Shown in pieces: positions 11,965 to 25,734 of a DNA stretch of 64,000 nt (its first letter is position 1; the number at the start of each line of letters is the position of its first letter). This DNA comes from Oscheius tipulae (Eukaryota > Nematoda > Chromadorea > Rhabditida > Rhabditidae), in contig JASJZH010000006.1 in assembly GCA_037178975.1 (NCBI GenBank), positions 11,098,001 through 11,162,000 of the forward strand, in the 5' to 3' direction. A program made the position numbers and the translations under genes. The notes beneath the pieces are model-generated. The model was not told the DNA's origin. It did not search any database and was given only the letters and a program-made list of their open reading frames with translations.

Positions 11965-13286
<1,322 letters not shown>

Positions 13287-13830
13287 GTTTTTACCTACAA
13301 AAACGTTGAAACATGTAAGAACGATATAAAGGAATGCTGAAAAGAGGATAATATTCGAGATGGAGCAGTATATAGCTGGCTTCTTTTTGCACAAACGCAA
13401 GATACGCATCAGGAGCTACAGTAAGAAAAATTTGGAAAAGGGGAACAGTTTCCTCGTTATTATACAGAAGGCAATTGATTCATAATTTTGGTGATTAAAA
13501 ATTAAAGAAGTTTGTGGAGCTCAACAAACTAATTTTGAACTATGGAGACCTTTACAGTGAATTTGGCATTGGGCCTATATGAATAAATACTTATATTTTC
13601 TATCAGAGAACAAGTCACTGGAAAGAATTACAAATATAGATACACATAACACGTTGGTCTGCTCTCTGTCAACATATAGATTCAGTACCTGTGTTTTCTA
13701 CATATTACCCTTATGAACCAGTGTCACTTAATTACGAGAAAATTTATTTGCAAACACAAAGTTCATGCTTTAACAGCTTCTCTCCGTATTTTTCTTCTCG
13801 TGGGGAATCGTCGAAGGAGAACATTGTTTG
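13287..13830. other. intergenic
   Basis: AT-rich spacer between the YIPF5-like start and the 3' end of the first K+ channel gene. It contains an upstream in-frame extension of the YIPF5 frame that I reject as coding. No other features seen. Confidence 0.4.
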
Positions 13831-16800
13831 CTACAGCGGACATTTGAGCTGAAACTGTAGTTGTACGCTTAGTTTGGGCATAACACCTTGATGCAGCTGA
13901 TCTTCTTCAATTGCCTTCTGCTGTGCATTCGCAAACTTTTCCACGATCATCGATATCGGAAAAGCGAGGACAATGATTCCGCAAATTGAAGTAGCTGTCG
14001 CGACTAGCTTCCCGTCTAAATATTGCTCTATAAGCTTGTCAGTGTTTTTTTTCTTACAGGTGGTTACAGGCTTCGAATCTCCGTACCCTACTGTAGCCAT
14101 CGTGACACTAAAACCAGTTGTTTTGATACTAAAGAACCAACTTACACACACCACCAGCAACTGGCCGGAATGCTATAGAAATCTGTCATGGGCTCGTCTC
14201 TTTCCAAGTAGTACATGATTGTGGAGAAGAAGACGATTCCGCAGATGAGGAACATTGAAAGCATAGAGAGTTCGGGTATTGACGACTTCAAAGTATGTCC
14301 AAATGTCTAAGAACAGATTTTATAGCAATCTGATGACGGTTACCTGTAGACTTGAGCTGTAGCGAGCCAACTTAAAAAGTCTTGCCATTCGCATGACGCG
14401 AAGAACTCTCACAACCAGCATGGCACCTAAAATGTGGACTGTGTTCTTGTAAAGCAGTTCAAAGAGGAAAGGGCACGTACACCATTACGGTGTCTGTGCC
14501 AACATAAATGGGTTAGGTGGATAGAAAGAGAGGGAGTTTTAGGGTTAGGTCTCTCAAGTGCCTTGACAGCCAAAACAAAAGCATAGACTCTTGCAGATAT
14601 TCTCGTCATGCATTAGCTCAGAAAGCGCAATAATGAACTTGATCAATTTACCCATCCAAGTCTGTGAACGCCGTTTCATCCCTTCCTCTGAAATTTAGGT
14701 GCCCTTGCGTTGCAAGCACTCATGCCAACCAGGGTCTTCGGCAACTCACCTGTGAATTCTTTAAAGTGGGACTCGATGCCGAGATGCGGAAGACACAGTT
14801 CCATGTAGAAGGGCAGGATTGTCATCATGTCAATGATGTTCAGGGTCTTTTTCACAAACTTTAGTTTCAATGGGTAGATTGTGAACCTTAGATATATTTG
14901 TACATCTTGCAAGTTTGAAACAAATACCGTAAGATATATTCGATCGTGAACCAAGCTATGCACATGTATTCCAAAGTTACCAGTATGTAGTGAGGATCGT
15001 CCGTAGGCTTGTAGACCCATCCTTTCAAGTCCTCGATATCGACCTCGTCCGTATAGAGGAACTTCCCCATCTGGAATCAACTTCGTCACAGAGAGTTTAA
15101 ATAGCAGGCTAAGGAAATCACTTCAAAGCAGGCTATCGTTAAGGAACTGAGCAAGTGGAAAGGAAAACAGCAGTCATAAGGATAAAGTTTTATAGCTACA
15201 TTACCTTATCTCTCCGATACGAGTACTTCTCGTTAGTCTGGAATAGTTTCACATTACATCCACATTCCAAAAATTCAAGATATTACCTCTCCAACCCTCT
15301 TCGTATGCATCAGATGGTAGAAAGTCGCATTGGACGCGTCCGCTTGCCATTCGGGCATCGAACCGAGTATAAGTCCTAAGATGGATTTTTCTCAACTTTG
15401 ATTGTTTACCTATGACACTCGCAAAAACGAAAAAGACTGAGAAAAAGGCAAATGCTGCCGCGGCATAGCTTGATTGAGGGTCTTCCAGAAATCGCCAAGT
15501 TGACCGCCTGAACTCGGAAAAACAAGCCTGAAAAGTAAAATCAGGTTTTCAACCTTCATCATACGCACTCCGTCAAAATCAGAGCGATACTCCTCGAGGT
15601 GAATGCTGACTTTTGCCGTTGATACTTTAGCTGTAGGATCGGAGATTGTGCAACAGCCAGCCATCTGAAACTGTACCTAATCGGGTTCATGGAAATCGTA
15701 CATGTTCTTTGGATATCTTCCAAAATTCTAATTCTTCTTTGAACCGCTCCATGCACGTGTTGTGAGGCTTGTGTAGGCTACCTAAACTTGCTATTTTCAA
15801 AGGAGAGAGTCTCATGACCGGTAGCAAAGTAGTCCATAATGTGATCAGTTAGCCGTGAATTCCTTTCCAAGTAGTACTCGCCCGTTTGTAAATCGTATCC
15901 GTCTACCATTGATAACCTAAAAATTTAACTTACTCACTTATAGTTCAACCATACCTGTCTTCATGCGTTGCAGCAACAATCTCATGCATCCTCGTCTGGT
16001 CTGCGATGAAAAGATCACATCGCACGCAATACGTTTTTCCTCCGACATTGAATCGCAGAAATGATTCTGATGATCCCGGCTCCAGGTCTAAAACTGCACA
16101 TGTCAAGTGTCAAAACTGTACTGACCGTTAAAGTTGACGCGATTCGCACGTCTTGGCCTTCGAAGCATTGGGTCCTCCTCAGTGTGAGCGGCACGCTTAA
16201 AGCAGAACATATCGGATAAATGTCTAATCGGATCTGTGGTGAAGCCTGCATTCCGGTGCGAGGCCTCACACATTTTTAATAACGTATGTGTGCGAAAAAT
16301 GTGTGTTACCCGACGACTCTTTCGCGACCTTCGACTGATGTTCATTTAGAGCTGTGACAAATGGGAGGGATTGCTCCTGAACTAGAGAAAATACTTAAGA
16401 TTGGAGAGAATTAGAGCCTCGGGGGTCAAATTACTTTAGTTCATTCTCACTCGGAAATGTTTTCATTCCTATATTGCACAACCTCTATATTCGTCTGTGT
16501 GGGTTGAGAAAGACGAGCTCGGATCGAGGAGAGGGGGAACGGATTACATCGGAGACGTGGGAAAGCAGTAGAGAATGCGGTAAATGTGCGACAGCGAATC
16601 AAATTTGTCAAGAGAGATGGCCCTGGAGCAATCAAAAAGTCTTGATCTGCATAAACTTTAGATGGCAGGAGGCTAAACAAAAGCTTCAGTAGAGGTATCA
16701 TTTGCACTTTTGCCAAATTTATCATAGACATGCTTGAAGAAATTTTTCACCACTTTAACTCATCACAGCATTCTAAAAATTGAACGCTTTTTAGAAGAAT

Positions 16801-16874
16801 ATTTTTCGAGAAAAAGGTAAGTGAACAGTTTTTGAAAGTCATACCTTGAGCCTCATGGAACATCGCAGCGCCAT
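13831..16874 (-). CDS. voltage-gated K+ channel subunit (Kv, zinc-type T1), copy 1
   Basis: Plasma-membrane Kv alpha subunit. The T1 tetramerisation domain (16090-15580) reads FNVGGKTYCVRCDLFIADQT and contains HKPHNTC (H-x5-C) and a later AGCC pair, the zinc-site pattern of Kv2/3/4-type rather than Kv1-type channels. S3 is LNIIDMMTILPFYMEL. S4 is VVRVLRVMRMARLFKLARYS, six positive charges at every third position. S5 includes ELSMLSMFLICGIVFFST. The pore has TVGYGD (14090). S6 is [17 protein letters not shown], with a single proline where Kv1-Kv4 have PxP. The start is tentative: MALRCSMRLK near 16874 would splice across about 460 bases to the exon at 16387. A paralogue lies upstream on the same strand. 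Confidence 0.85.
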
Positions 16875-19760
16875 TGAAGTCAGTGAGCTCGAGTGCAGAT
16901 TGGATTCAGCGGCCCAAATCCTACTTCTTTTCAATGACGTTTGATTTAGGGTTCACGCGATGATTTGAATTACTCATATCCATGGCTGCGACATTAGGTA
17001 CAGCTAAGTCGACAACCACTGGAATGGCGTCCAAAATGTGAGCCGAGGGTTTAGTGACTCAGCTCGATGTGAGTCCATTAGAGGATATGAACTTTATGAT
17101 ATCATTGTTAAGTCTCTCCAGGGACCATCTGCCTTGTGTTAAATAGCTAGAAATGTTAGGCGGCAAGTCTTTTTGCCCTACCAGTGATAACTGGCAAAAC
17201 CGTTAAGGAAAAAAGTACATGTTTCTAAACAAATACAAAAGATCGGATCAGGAGTTGGAACAAACTAAAAATAGATAGGGTACTGAGAAAATTTCGTAGT
17301 AGAAGAGCCGGCTTGGGCACCTTCCGGCATATAACAAGATAGATGTGAGGTGTTACACGAACGCGCTGCCCCCGAGCAAGTCTTTTAGAAGTAACAAAAG
17401 AGCTTGTTAGGCTAGAAGTTGTCTCTCTCAACTGTTCTTAGAAAGCCTCAGAGTGTTAATCTTGAAACTTTCAGCAAAACATGCCATAGTATCAGCTGCA
17501 TCAGTGCTTCTACATATAGACATGTAGGGTTTCAGAATATTGAGTGGATTCGATAACTATACTAGTCAATGATTGTTGGGTTGTACTGGTGTTTTTAAAT
17601 GTTTGTGTCGACTATTGTACTAGTGCCCATGCAACCCCCGACCGACACAATTAACTCACATTGACATAGTTGTATGCTTGTTGCTGGTTGGCTGAGGTTC
17701 GCCGATGGCTCACTTTTGAAGCCGAGGTGCGCTTAAATCGGTAGGAGAGCATCGGCACAGTGCACCCTGTCTCCAGGGAGACAGCCGGCCACCCAAACTG
17801 GAATACAGAGGCGAGGCAGAGACGGATGCAAGCGGATTGCGCACCCAGACGACGTCACAGTCCTGTTAGACAGTTTCGTAGTTGCGAATCTGTGCAAATG
17901 TAGCTCAGGCGAGGTGTAGCAAAGAAAGCAAGTTGGGCAGACGGTGCAAGTACACATGTACAATGGGATATTAATAAGAGTCGAGCAAGTTGTTACACCG
18001 TCTAGCAAAGAAAACACGCGGTTTATGTGTTCAAAAATGTAGTCTTCCCTCATTATCTGTTCAACTCGGTCATGTGAGCTTTGCCTACAAAATATTAAAT
18101 CTTGGCCGGCATAAATCTCGACCAGGAAGAGATTACAAAGCATAAGCTTTCAAGAAGAATTATTGGAACAAAGCTCGTGGGCGGTGAAGAAGGAAAGCTG
18201 ATACTGTACTTGAGCTTTTGGAAAGGCCACGAGGAGGGTTAAAATGGACAAGAAACAATTAGAAAATAGCAGTTCATCCTGGTAAGCGTTCTCTTGAATA
18301 ATTGGCTCTAATTCTGCTGTTCTTCTTGCGACGGGTGGCAATTTTAGGCTGTGTTTGCTTAACTGCATCTATCCAATTTCAAAGAACGTCTCACATCTGG
18401 ACCTTGAGGGAGAGGTGACAGAAAAAATTACTACAAGTCAAATGATCGGAAGAACAGGCTGACAATTCAGGTGTGAATGCGCACAAATTACCGTCGTCTT
18501 GTCTGTCTCGCCCCAATAGCGTCTTAAAAAAAAAAGTTCGACCTACCTGGGCGTGTATGAGGAGCGACCGCTTGGTTCGTCTAGCGTGCATCAGAAAGCT
18601 GAAATTAGTACAAATGAGAGAGGGAGCAGTACCTCGATGAACCCAGAGTATAATTAGGTTTGAGCCTATCGGAAATGAGAGACAGTGTAACAAGATTTGA
18701 ATGCTGATAATCAGCTTTTCATAGACGAAAAATAACAGAGCACAACTCGAGTTAATGATTCTGATCTGAAGGCGTTCAGGAGCACACAGCAATTTTGTCT
18801 AATCACCCGAAGACAAGCAAGATTGTGGCACAGAACGAGTCACAAAGAAGCATCTGCCGCGAGTGGAGATTAGTAGCCACATGGTGACCAATCTATTGCA
18901 TCTTCTGCGTTAATATATCTTCGGCACATATGTTATAAAATATCTTACAGAGTAGAGAATCTAGAGTCGTTGTTATAGTCAAGTATTGTAAGGCACTCTC
19001 TTCTTGTATTTCTATTAGCAAAAGCAAAATACTGTTCGCCCAGAAATGTTACGGGTTAGAAGTGTCAGTTTTAACAATTATCGGGTGTTAAGTTTATTGA
19101 AAGATTGACTGAAACGGACACGCTGAAAGATTGACAGAATGGGTATTGACAAAAACAGGTTAAAAAAGGGAAAAATTGCAGCAATAGTTCTCCCGTCTCT
19201 GTCTGTCTGACAGTAACTTTGTGGGCACAAAAACTGATGACATGTTAAGTCAACTTGAGCCAGTTTTGGGAGACTATCTTTGATTGAAAGTTGCTCCTGT
19301 CACTGTTACTCGACTAGCGAGAAAGTGAGAGGAACAGCATGACCGAAAGGCGTAGAAACATGTCAAAGCTCAAAGGAATGAGGTTGCAACTTTCACTTGA
19401 GACGCTAGTGGCTATACCTATCCTTGTAAATATAACTTCAGAAACATAAACATTTACAGTGTGTTTCTTAATGTAGTTTTTTCTTGGCTTGTGACATCGG
19501 ATTTCTTTCATCTATAGCCAAAAGCAAGGTTTCGTATCCACTTTACCCTCATGAAAACCTATCCTATGCCCATATGCTCTCATAGTCGAACAAACACCGT
19601 GTTTTTGCCCCCATCGCCATTTTTGAAGACATCAGAGGTCGATGCTAATGATCTCTGCTTCTAATGATTTATTCACGAACAGAAACAACATTCATACATT
19701 TTGTCACTCATCTTCAATTGTACCCGATTTTGCAGTTTTTTACAGCTTTTCAGCATGAGA
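16875..19760. other. intergenic between the two K+ channel genes
   Basis: About 2.9 kb without a supportable gene. Two uninterrupted minus-strand frames (17733-18143, 136 codons, Cys-rich; 18391-18792, 133 codons) show no family signature and no acceptor at their starts. The stretch probably holds promoter/enhancer sequence for copy 1 and the 3' UTR of copy 2. Confidence 0.4.
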
Positions 19761-21748
19761 TCAGAATAGGTATCGCTTAGTGTTTTTCCGTCTAGTAGAA
19801 CCAGAGCCGTGCTCCTCACACTCGGGCGGCGTCCAGTTGGCTGTTGTGGATTCGGCGAATTTGTCGATGATCATAGAAATGGGGAAGGCGAGCACGATGA
19901 TACCGCAGACAGATGCCAGAGCAGCCACAAACTTTCCTCCGGCTGTTACTGGAACCAGGTCACCGTAGCCAACGGTCGTCATAGTTATGACGCCTGAATT
20001 TGTCTGTATTCAGCTTAAAGAATGTTACTTACACCACCAGCAAGCTGCCGGGATTGAATAGAACTTCGAATTTGGTTCGTCTCGCTCAAAGAAGTAGATA
20101 GCAGTCGAGAAGAGCATGATGCCTGTGACTAAGAACATTCCGAGCATGGACAGCTCAGCTGCACTCTTCTTCATCGTCTCACCAAATGCCCTCAATCCGG
20201 TGCTATAGCGCGCCAACTTGAAGATCCTGGCCACACGTGCTAATCGCATGACTCTAACAACCAACATCGCACCTGAAAATGTACGGTTTGTAATCAGGAG
20301 TCTGTTTGTCCCCACCTCTGAAGTTCTTCATCAGAGGCATTTCATTAAATGCTTCTACCAGGAAGGGAATTATGGTCAGAAGATCAATTACGTTCAGAGG
20401 AGAACAGACAAATGAAGTCTTGAAAATATGAACATTTGCATGTTGCAGATTGCGTACCTTTTTGGGGTGGACAACAAACCGCACCATGTACTCTAAGGTG
20501 AAATAGACCATGCAGGCTACTTCCAGGTAATGCAGCGAGATATGAGGCTCCTTATTATCATCTTGGAATTCTGGCATCGAACTCAGAATCAGGCCTAATT
20601 TTGTGTTAAAAAGAAAAATGGGAAAGAAGGTACCCGACAGAGACAAAAGGACGAATCCGGCTGAGACGAACGACATAATTTTGGCGTATCCTGAGCTCCT
20701 GGGGTCTTCCAGAAGCCTGTAGACTTTTTTTCTCTCGACACCTAGCCAAACTTTGTCAAATTCCGGAGGTGTGTTGTCTCTGGCGCCCTAAACTTAGCCA
20801 TTGTTTCGACATCCTTCCAGTCGTACCATTTTATCCATTTTCGATCTCACGTTGTTGTTTTCCTCCAGTTGACAACAGCCACTCATCATACTTAGCGGAA
20901 TCCTCCAGTATTCGAACTCGTACCGTAGTCGGATTGGACACACGTCCATTGGTCTATGAAGTTTTCCTGAAAATTGCGACATGACCTTTTCATATCTTTG
21001 AGTATTGTACCCGTCACGTAGAAGTCAACAATGTATTCAAAAATAATTGGACTTCGTTCGAAGTAGTACTCCTGCAGCGGTTCAAAGAACGCATCTGCCT
21101 CCGAAAGTCGGCCATTAGGATCTTTTGAGGCAAAAACGCCAAGCTTGGCCTCGGGTATTTTGGAAAGCAGCTAAAAACGAGGGAGATTATCAGGAACGAG
21201 GGTCAACCTACAAGTTTTGTTGAAAGACGTGCTTTTCTGCCACCGACGTTAATGCTCAAAACGTCGGTGTTTTCCTTGACAGTGTCATCCTGTTTTGGCA
21301 GAATGTCGCCATTGGGCACTGATAAAAGATGAACAGTTGAAAGCTCGTCATCTTTTCCATCTTCTAAGGTAGTGGTGGATACAATCTCTGCCGAATAGGC
21401 ATCCATCATTGGAATGTCATCGTCAAGTACATTGTGGAGTCCTTGCTCCAGGTCGGCACTACTGCTCACCGGCATCAATGGAATTTCCTCTGTGGATTCA
21501 CCCGAAATGCGTCGACTGCGAAGCGCTTTCGGAGTAGGTGATATCTCGTCAACAGAACCCGAAGATCCTCGACCAGATGATCCCAATCGGGGCGAAACGG
21601 GTGCCAATGAACTGTCTATGGAGATATTGGATTCTCCTCCTGCGGAGCCTCTGTAAGCCGCCGCTGAGCCGGAGGAGCCGCGACCAGTTGACCCTCCTCC
21701 AACAGAGCCGTTACATCGAGGCATTCCGAGCTCTTCTGTCTCAGTCAT
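19761..21748 (-). CDS. voltage-gated K+ channel subunit (Kv, zinc-type T1), copy 2
   Basis: Kv alpha subunit closely related to copy 1. The N-terminus is long, acidic and Ser/Gly-rich, beginning [20 protein letters not shown] and running for about 150 residues before T1. T1 begins [17 protein letters not shown] and has HRPMDVC (H-x5-C) and SGCC, the zinc-binding type. S1 lies in [21 protein letters not shown]3 is [21 protein letters not shown]; S4 is [20 protein letters not shown]. The pore reads [14 protein letters not shown] and S6 [17 protein letters not shown], again with PIS instead of PxP. The C-terminus is short (...[12 protein letters not shown]), so there is no long Kv2-type regulatory tail. 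An EXP-2/KVS-like nematode channel is my best guess. Confidence 0.87.
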
Positions 21749-22607
21749 AATCTTAACAGAAATGCCAGTGAGTAAGACTCGAAAATGTGGCCAGACAAGG
21801 ATGTTAAGCAGGAGAAGGTAATAATGTAATGAAAGGTAGGGGGAAAGTGAGGACAAACTGACTAATTGACTGGCTCGTCGCCTAAAAAGTCTGTACAAAC
21901 AGCCTTCTGACTAATAACCATCCCAAGAATTTGAAAAAAAAAAAAACATAATAACATGCTGATGTTTTGCAACCAGGAATCAGATTATGTTAGTATCTGT
22001 GAACTAAGAATTGGAATAATTGTCCTAACATTGACTTTGTAAACTAGAACACGAGATTCCTTTGGGCCTATTAAAGTTCGGAGAAAAGTCAGGTCACTAG
22101 AAGCCAGGAAGGATGCCGTGACGTAGATAGGACTCGTCCCACACGTGTTTTGATGATTTGCCATCAGCACTTCTATGACATCCGATTTCAACCTTGGACG
22201 GGCGAAAAGTAGTTGACCTAATAGAAGTTATATGGTAGAATACGTTTTTTCAGGGAAAAGCTAAAAACGAGTAGACATATAAGACTTCACAGCATGATCC
22301 TAGAAGCAATCTCGAGCTCGGGGACAATTAGAGAAAAGTTTTTCTCAGCAGAGCTCTTCAAGGGTGAGGATGGAGCAATTGAGATCCGAGGACAAGGTCA
22401 TCAATAAAAGTTTCAGTTTGCACTAAAGTTTATCACAACCACATGGACAAAAGTTTAATGCAAAAGTGGAAGTGATGGGCCTAAAGTTGAAGGGTTAGCA
22501 TAAAGTCGAACAGCCGATGAATTCAATTTGGCACCTCTTTTGAGGTGACGCGTCGGCAATCACGTTTTTATTGGTATGTGGTCAAAAAAAGAGGGTTGGG
22601 GCAGATA

Positions 22608-22625
22608 CTCTCTCTCTCTCTCTCT
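22608..22625. repeat. (CT)n microsatellite
   Basis: Nine uninterrupted CT dinucleotides. Confidence 0.85.
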
Positions 22626-24511
22626 ATGGATATGAGCTGCGAAAAATAAGCATCCTCATAAAAACAGTGAAGCACAATATATGCCTAATAGCTGCCAATT
22701 GTTTTGGCCTCCTACACACGTGGAGCAGTCAGATCAGATTGCATCAATCACTTTTGACACTCTCGTGTTTGCAACACGTTCTTTTGTTCTCAATCAAGGA
22801 ATATCGTGCATGTCTTAGCTTAAAATAGTGTGTAATCAGGTGTACAAAGAGGGCAGTTGATGCGATGAGCGGAACGGGGAGGTCATTAACAGAGTTAATG
22901 AAAACACTCTTCCTTTTGCGAACACCTGCGTGAGTAGACACTTAATTATTTACTCAAAACAGGGCATATCAAGGGTGTTTTCAAGTATATCATCGTGGGA
23001 AAAGAGAATAACATAATGGCTTCCGTATTTTAATCCGTGAGAGAGAATCTGACTCGCGATGTTCAATTGTAACTAACTGAATGCAGTTAAGTCAAGGGTT
23101 GGGGAAGGCAAGCCCTGCACTTTCAATGGGAGAGACACACCGGCTGGACCTCGATTGATACCCAATCCTCCAATTACAAGTGTATGTGCGTGCCTTTTTT
23201 TCGGTCCACGCCTGCAGGAAATTGGAGCTCGCCTTTTCAAGTACCTGAAAGCTTCTCGTCTTGGCTGGTGATCACGGTGAGAAGCTGATTGGCATGAGGT
23301 CAAAGTTAAAAAGAAGCAAAAGGCGCACAGCTGTTTCTGGTGCCCTGCTGACGAAGCACAGAATAGGAAATCCTATCGGTTAGCGCTGTTCGTCTACGAG
23401 CTGTCGAGAGAACTCAGGACGAAGATTTGGCAAATCAATTGCAGGGATTCCTTTCGCGGCTGTTTTGCTCAGAATATTGAGCACACACAGAGATATACTT
23501 TTTAATGTCCTGCCCCCTAGTCATCAAAATTGGACAGCGGAGATTAGGGGAGGATGCCGTCTGTGTGGGAGCAAAAAAAGCTTTGAACGCGTCTGGATTA
23601 GGTGTTAATGAAGAGGGAAGCTGAAGTTTGAAAACGATTCATGAATCAACAGATGATGTTTTGAGAAAGATTCTGCACAAAACTCTCGAGAATTGTGGTG
23701 ATGCAGATGGTTGCTCCATGACCTGCTTGCTTTGCAATTTCACAAAAAGTAACCAGGCAGACTCTTACGCAAATTCTCGTTCATCAAGAGGCTAGCGTTC
23801 TAGCTAGGGAGAACTGATTTCTGGCCGTTTTCGGGATCGTGGGAAGTGAAAACCTACATATTAAAAAATGATGTTGTTCGGAGCACCCGAATGGGACACA
23901 GTTTGAAGAACGAGCGTGAGAACAGTTGTGTAAAGCACATCCGGATAATCCCAAAGCTATTGGATGCGTCAAAACGAACGTACTTCCTTTTGGAATTAGA
24001 CGTTAGAACGCTCAGGAAAAATGTGCTCCTGGTAAGACCTGAGAATAGTGTCGGGATGAGCGAGTAAATTGATAGTCAGGATGAACCGGGTGTACCACAT
24101 GTGACGGATCCTGAACATCTGCTCCTACTTAAATGAACTCAAAAAGGAGAACACTTAATGGTGAGAAGGCATTGAGCCTTCTGCTGCCAGCCACGTCACT
24201 TAAAACTTTATGACCCATGAACAACGACACATTCGAGTATCTTTAGCTCAGCAACCGCCGATTTTTGAGCTATACTTGCTAAAGTTGTTCCAACTCAACG
24301 AACTTGTGATGGAAACGAAAAGTTCGAAGTACCAACGTCTTAATAGATTGTTACTAAACATCCCCAGAGTTGTGAATGTAGATCAGTAGTATTCTGGATC
24401 CAACAGTGAATATCGTATACTTTGGCAACAGGAAACTGTTTGCTAATTATAAATTCGTCTGTCTACTTCTCGAACATGTCGCAGAACCAGTGGTCTTAAA
24501 AGAGAAAACTT

Positions 24512-24842
24512 AAAAATCTCGGCTTGGAATCCCATACATAGCCATGTATTTTGCCTATGGGCCACTCAACAGACTCAGAAAACTCATAGATAGGCAGTTG
24601 AAACAGATCAGTTACCAAGGCCAAGACATCTTCAGAAGAGCTCCACAAACGCCAACATTTTCAAATTCCAGTGGTCAGGAAAAATTCTCGGCTTGGAACG
24701 TCTAATGATCTATATTGGCTATGGGTCATCCAATAGTCTCAGAAAAGTTGTACCCAGACATTTGGAACAGTAAGCCATACCTAGCCGGCCTCAAATGAGC
24801 TCCACGGGCGCTAGCCTTTACGTATTCAGCGAACAGTAACTG
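24512..24842. repeat. diverged tandem duplication, two units of about 166 bases
   Basis: Unit 1 (about 24512-24676) and unit 2 (about 24678-24842) share ordered blocks: CTCGGCTTGGAA, CTATGGG, CTCAGAAAA, GAGCTCCAC and CGC, with many substitutions between. In one reading frame the copies also look alike as protein: MYFAYGPLNRLRKLIDRQLK in unit 1 and IYIGYGSSNSLRKVVPRHLE in unit 2. The core resembles the Y-F-A-Y-G-S-N nucleotide/loop signature of the gamma-glutamylcyclotransferase fold. Stops surround it, so I read this as relics of a duplicated exon rather than a live gene. Confidence 0.5.
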
Positions 24843-25734
24843 ATTCACCAAATTAATAATAAAAACCTAATCGATTTGTCGATTTGAGAAAACGTAAACT
24901 GTCTTTTTCCAAAATAGTTCCCAGAATCTATTTTCAGCGGTATGTCTTTCCATGTCAAATAAATGGACGCAGTTTTCGTGTTGAATAACGTTTTCCACAA
25001 AGACAATTTTATTCCTACAATGATGGTAGACTACCGCCCTAGTATTACTCCGTCCCATCTCGTCATATCTCCCTTCTTCTTCTTGCTACTGATATTTTGA
25101 AATATTTCTGCTTGAACATACTTACAGATCGTTATTGCCAGAAATTCGGTAATGGAAGTGTTTTTAAAATTGACACCGTTCAATATCCGAATAAAACTTA
25201 TTTGTGAGAACAAGACTCCTCGGGATACTTTCGCTACTAAAGACTCGCTTTGGAAAGAAACATAACTCTGTGCTTGTTAAACATCAAATTTTTAAGCTGA
25301 TGTTCTACAAGATGGATGTTAAAGCAGTTGGAAAAGATCAAGTTTTATTCAAGCTGTACGGCCCCGGAGACGTTGGTTCTGGTTACTATCATGAGCCGTG
25401 TTAAAAATCGTCCACAACTGTAGATCGTTCTACAACGTTCGAAAACATTCTGATATCAGTACTGCAGCTTCCGATTTCGAACAATCTTTCTGTAATAGAG
25501 CGTTTGCAGAAAGAAAAATTTGTCTCAGAGACTTGTGCATTGTGGTTCTGCAAAAGGTTCCTGACTCGTTAAAATAGCTTCTAGAAGAGTCAAAACAGTC
25601 GAACACCTGTTCGTATTGATCCCATGCTGCAGATGTTCACGTTGTTGTCGCGAGGCAAAAGTCACAAGTCGCATGCTGCTCTCAAAACTTGTCTTTTATT
25701 TCGGTTTCTCGAGTTTTTCCTCTTTCAGAAAGTA

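Larger units (their letters stand above)
21749..25734. other. long intergenic region
   Basis: About 4 kb between the divergently transcribed K+ channel copy 2 and the first TTL gene. It holds a CT microsatellite (22608-22625) and a diverged tandem duplication (24512-24842), both listed separately. A short plus-strand open exon at about 25297-25404 ends VLFKLYGPGDVGSGYYHEPC and could be a terminal exon of something unrecognised. I see no other gene. Confidence 0.4.

Noticed and set aside
13287-13409. N-terminal extension of the YIPF5 frame (MRILRLCKKK...)
   Set aside because: A clear TTTGTAG acceptor lies just before the MAQNYW start. Yip1 proteins begin with this Asn/Gln/Gly-rich region, so the extension is upstream non-coding sequence.
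17733-18792. Two minus-strand frames of 136 and 133 codons between the K+ channel genes
   Set aside because: No motifs, no acceptor at their starts and no in-frame continuation by splicing. The frames are long but possible by chance in 64 kb.
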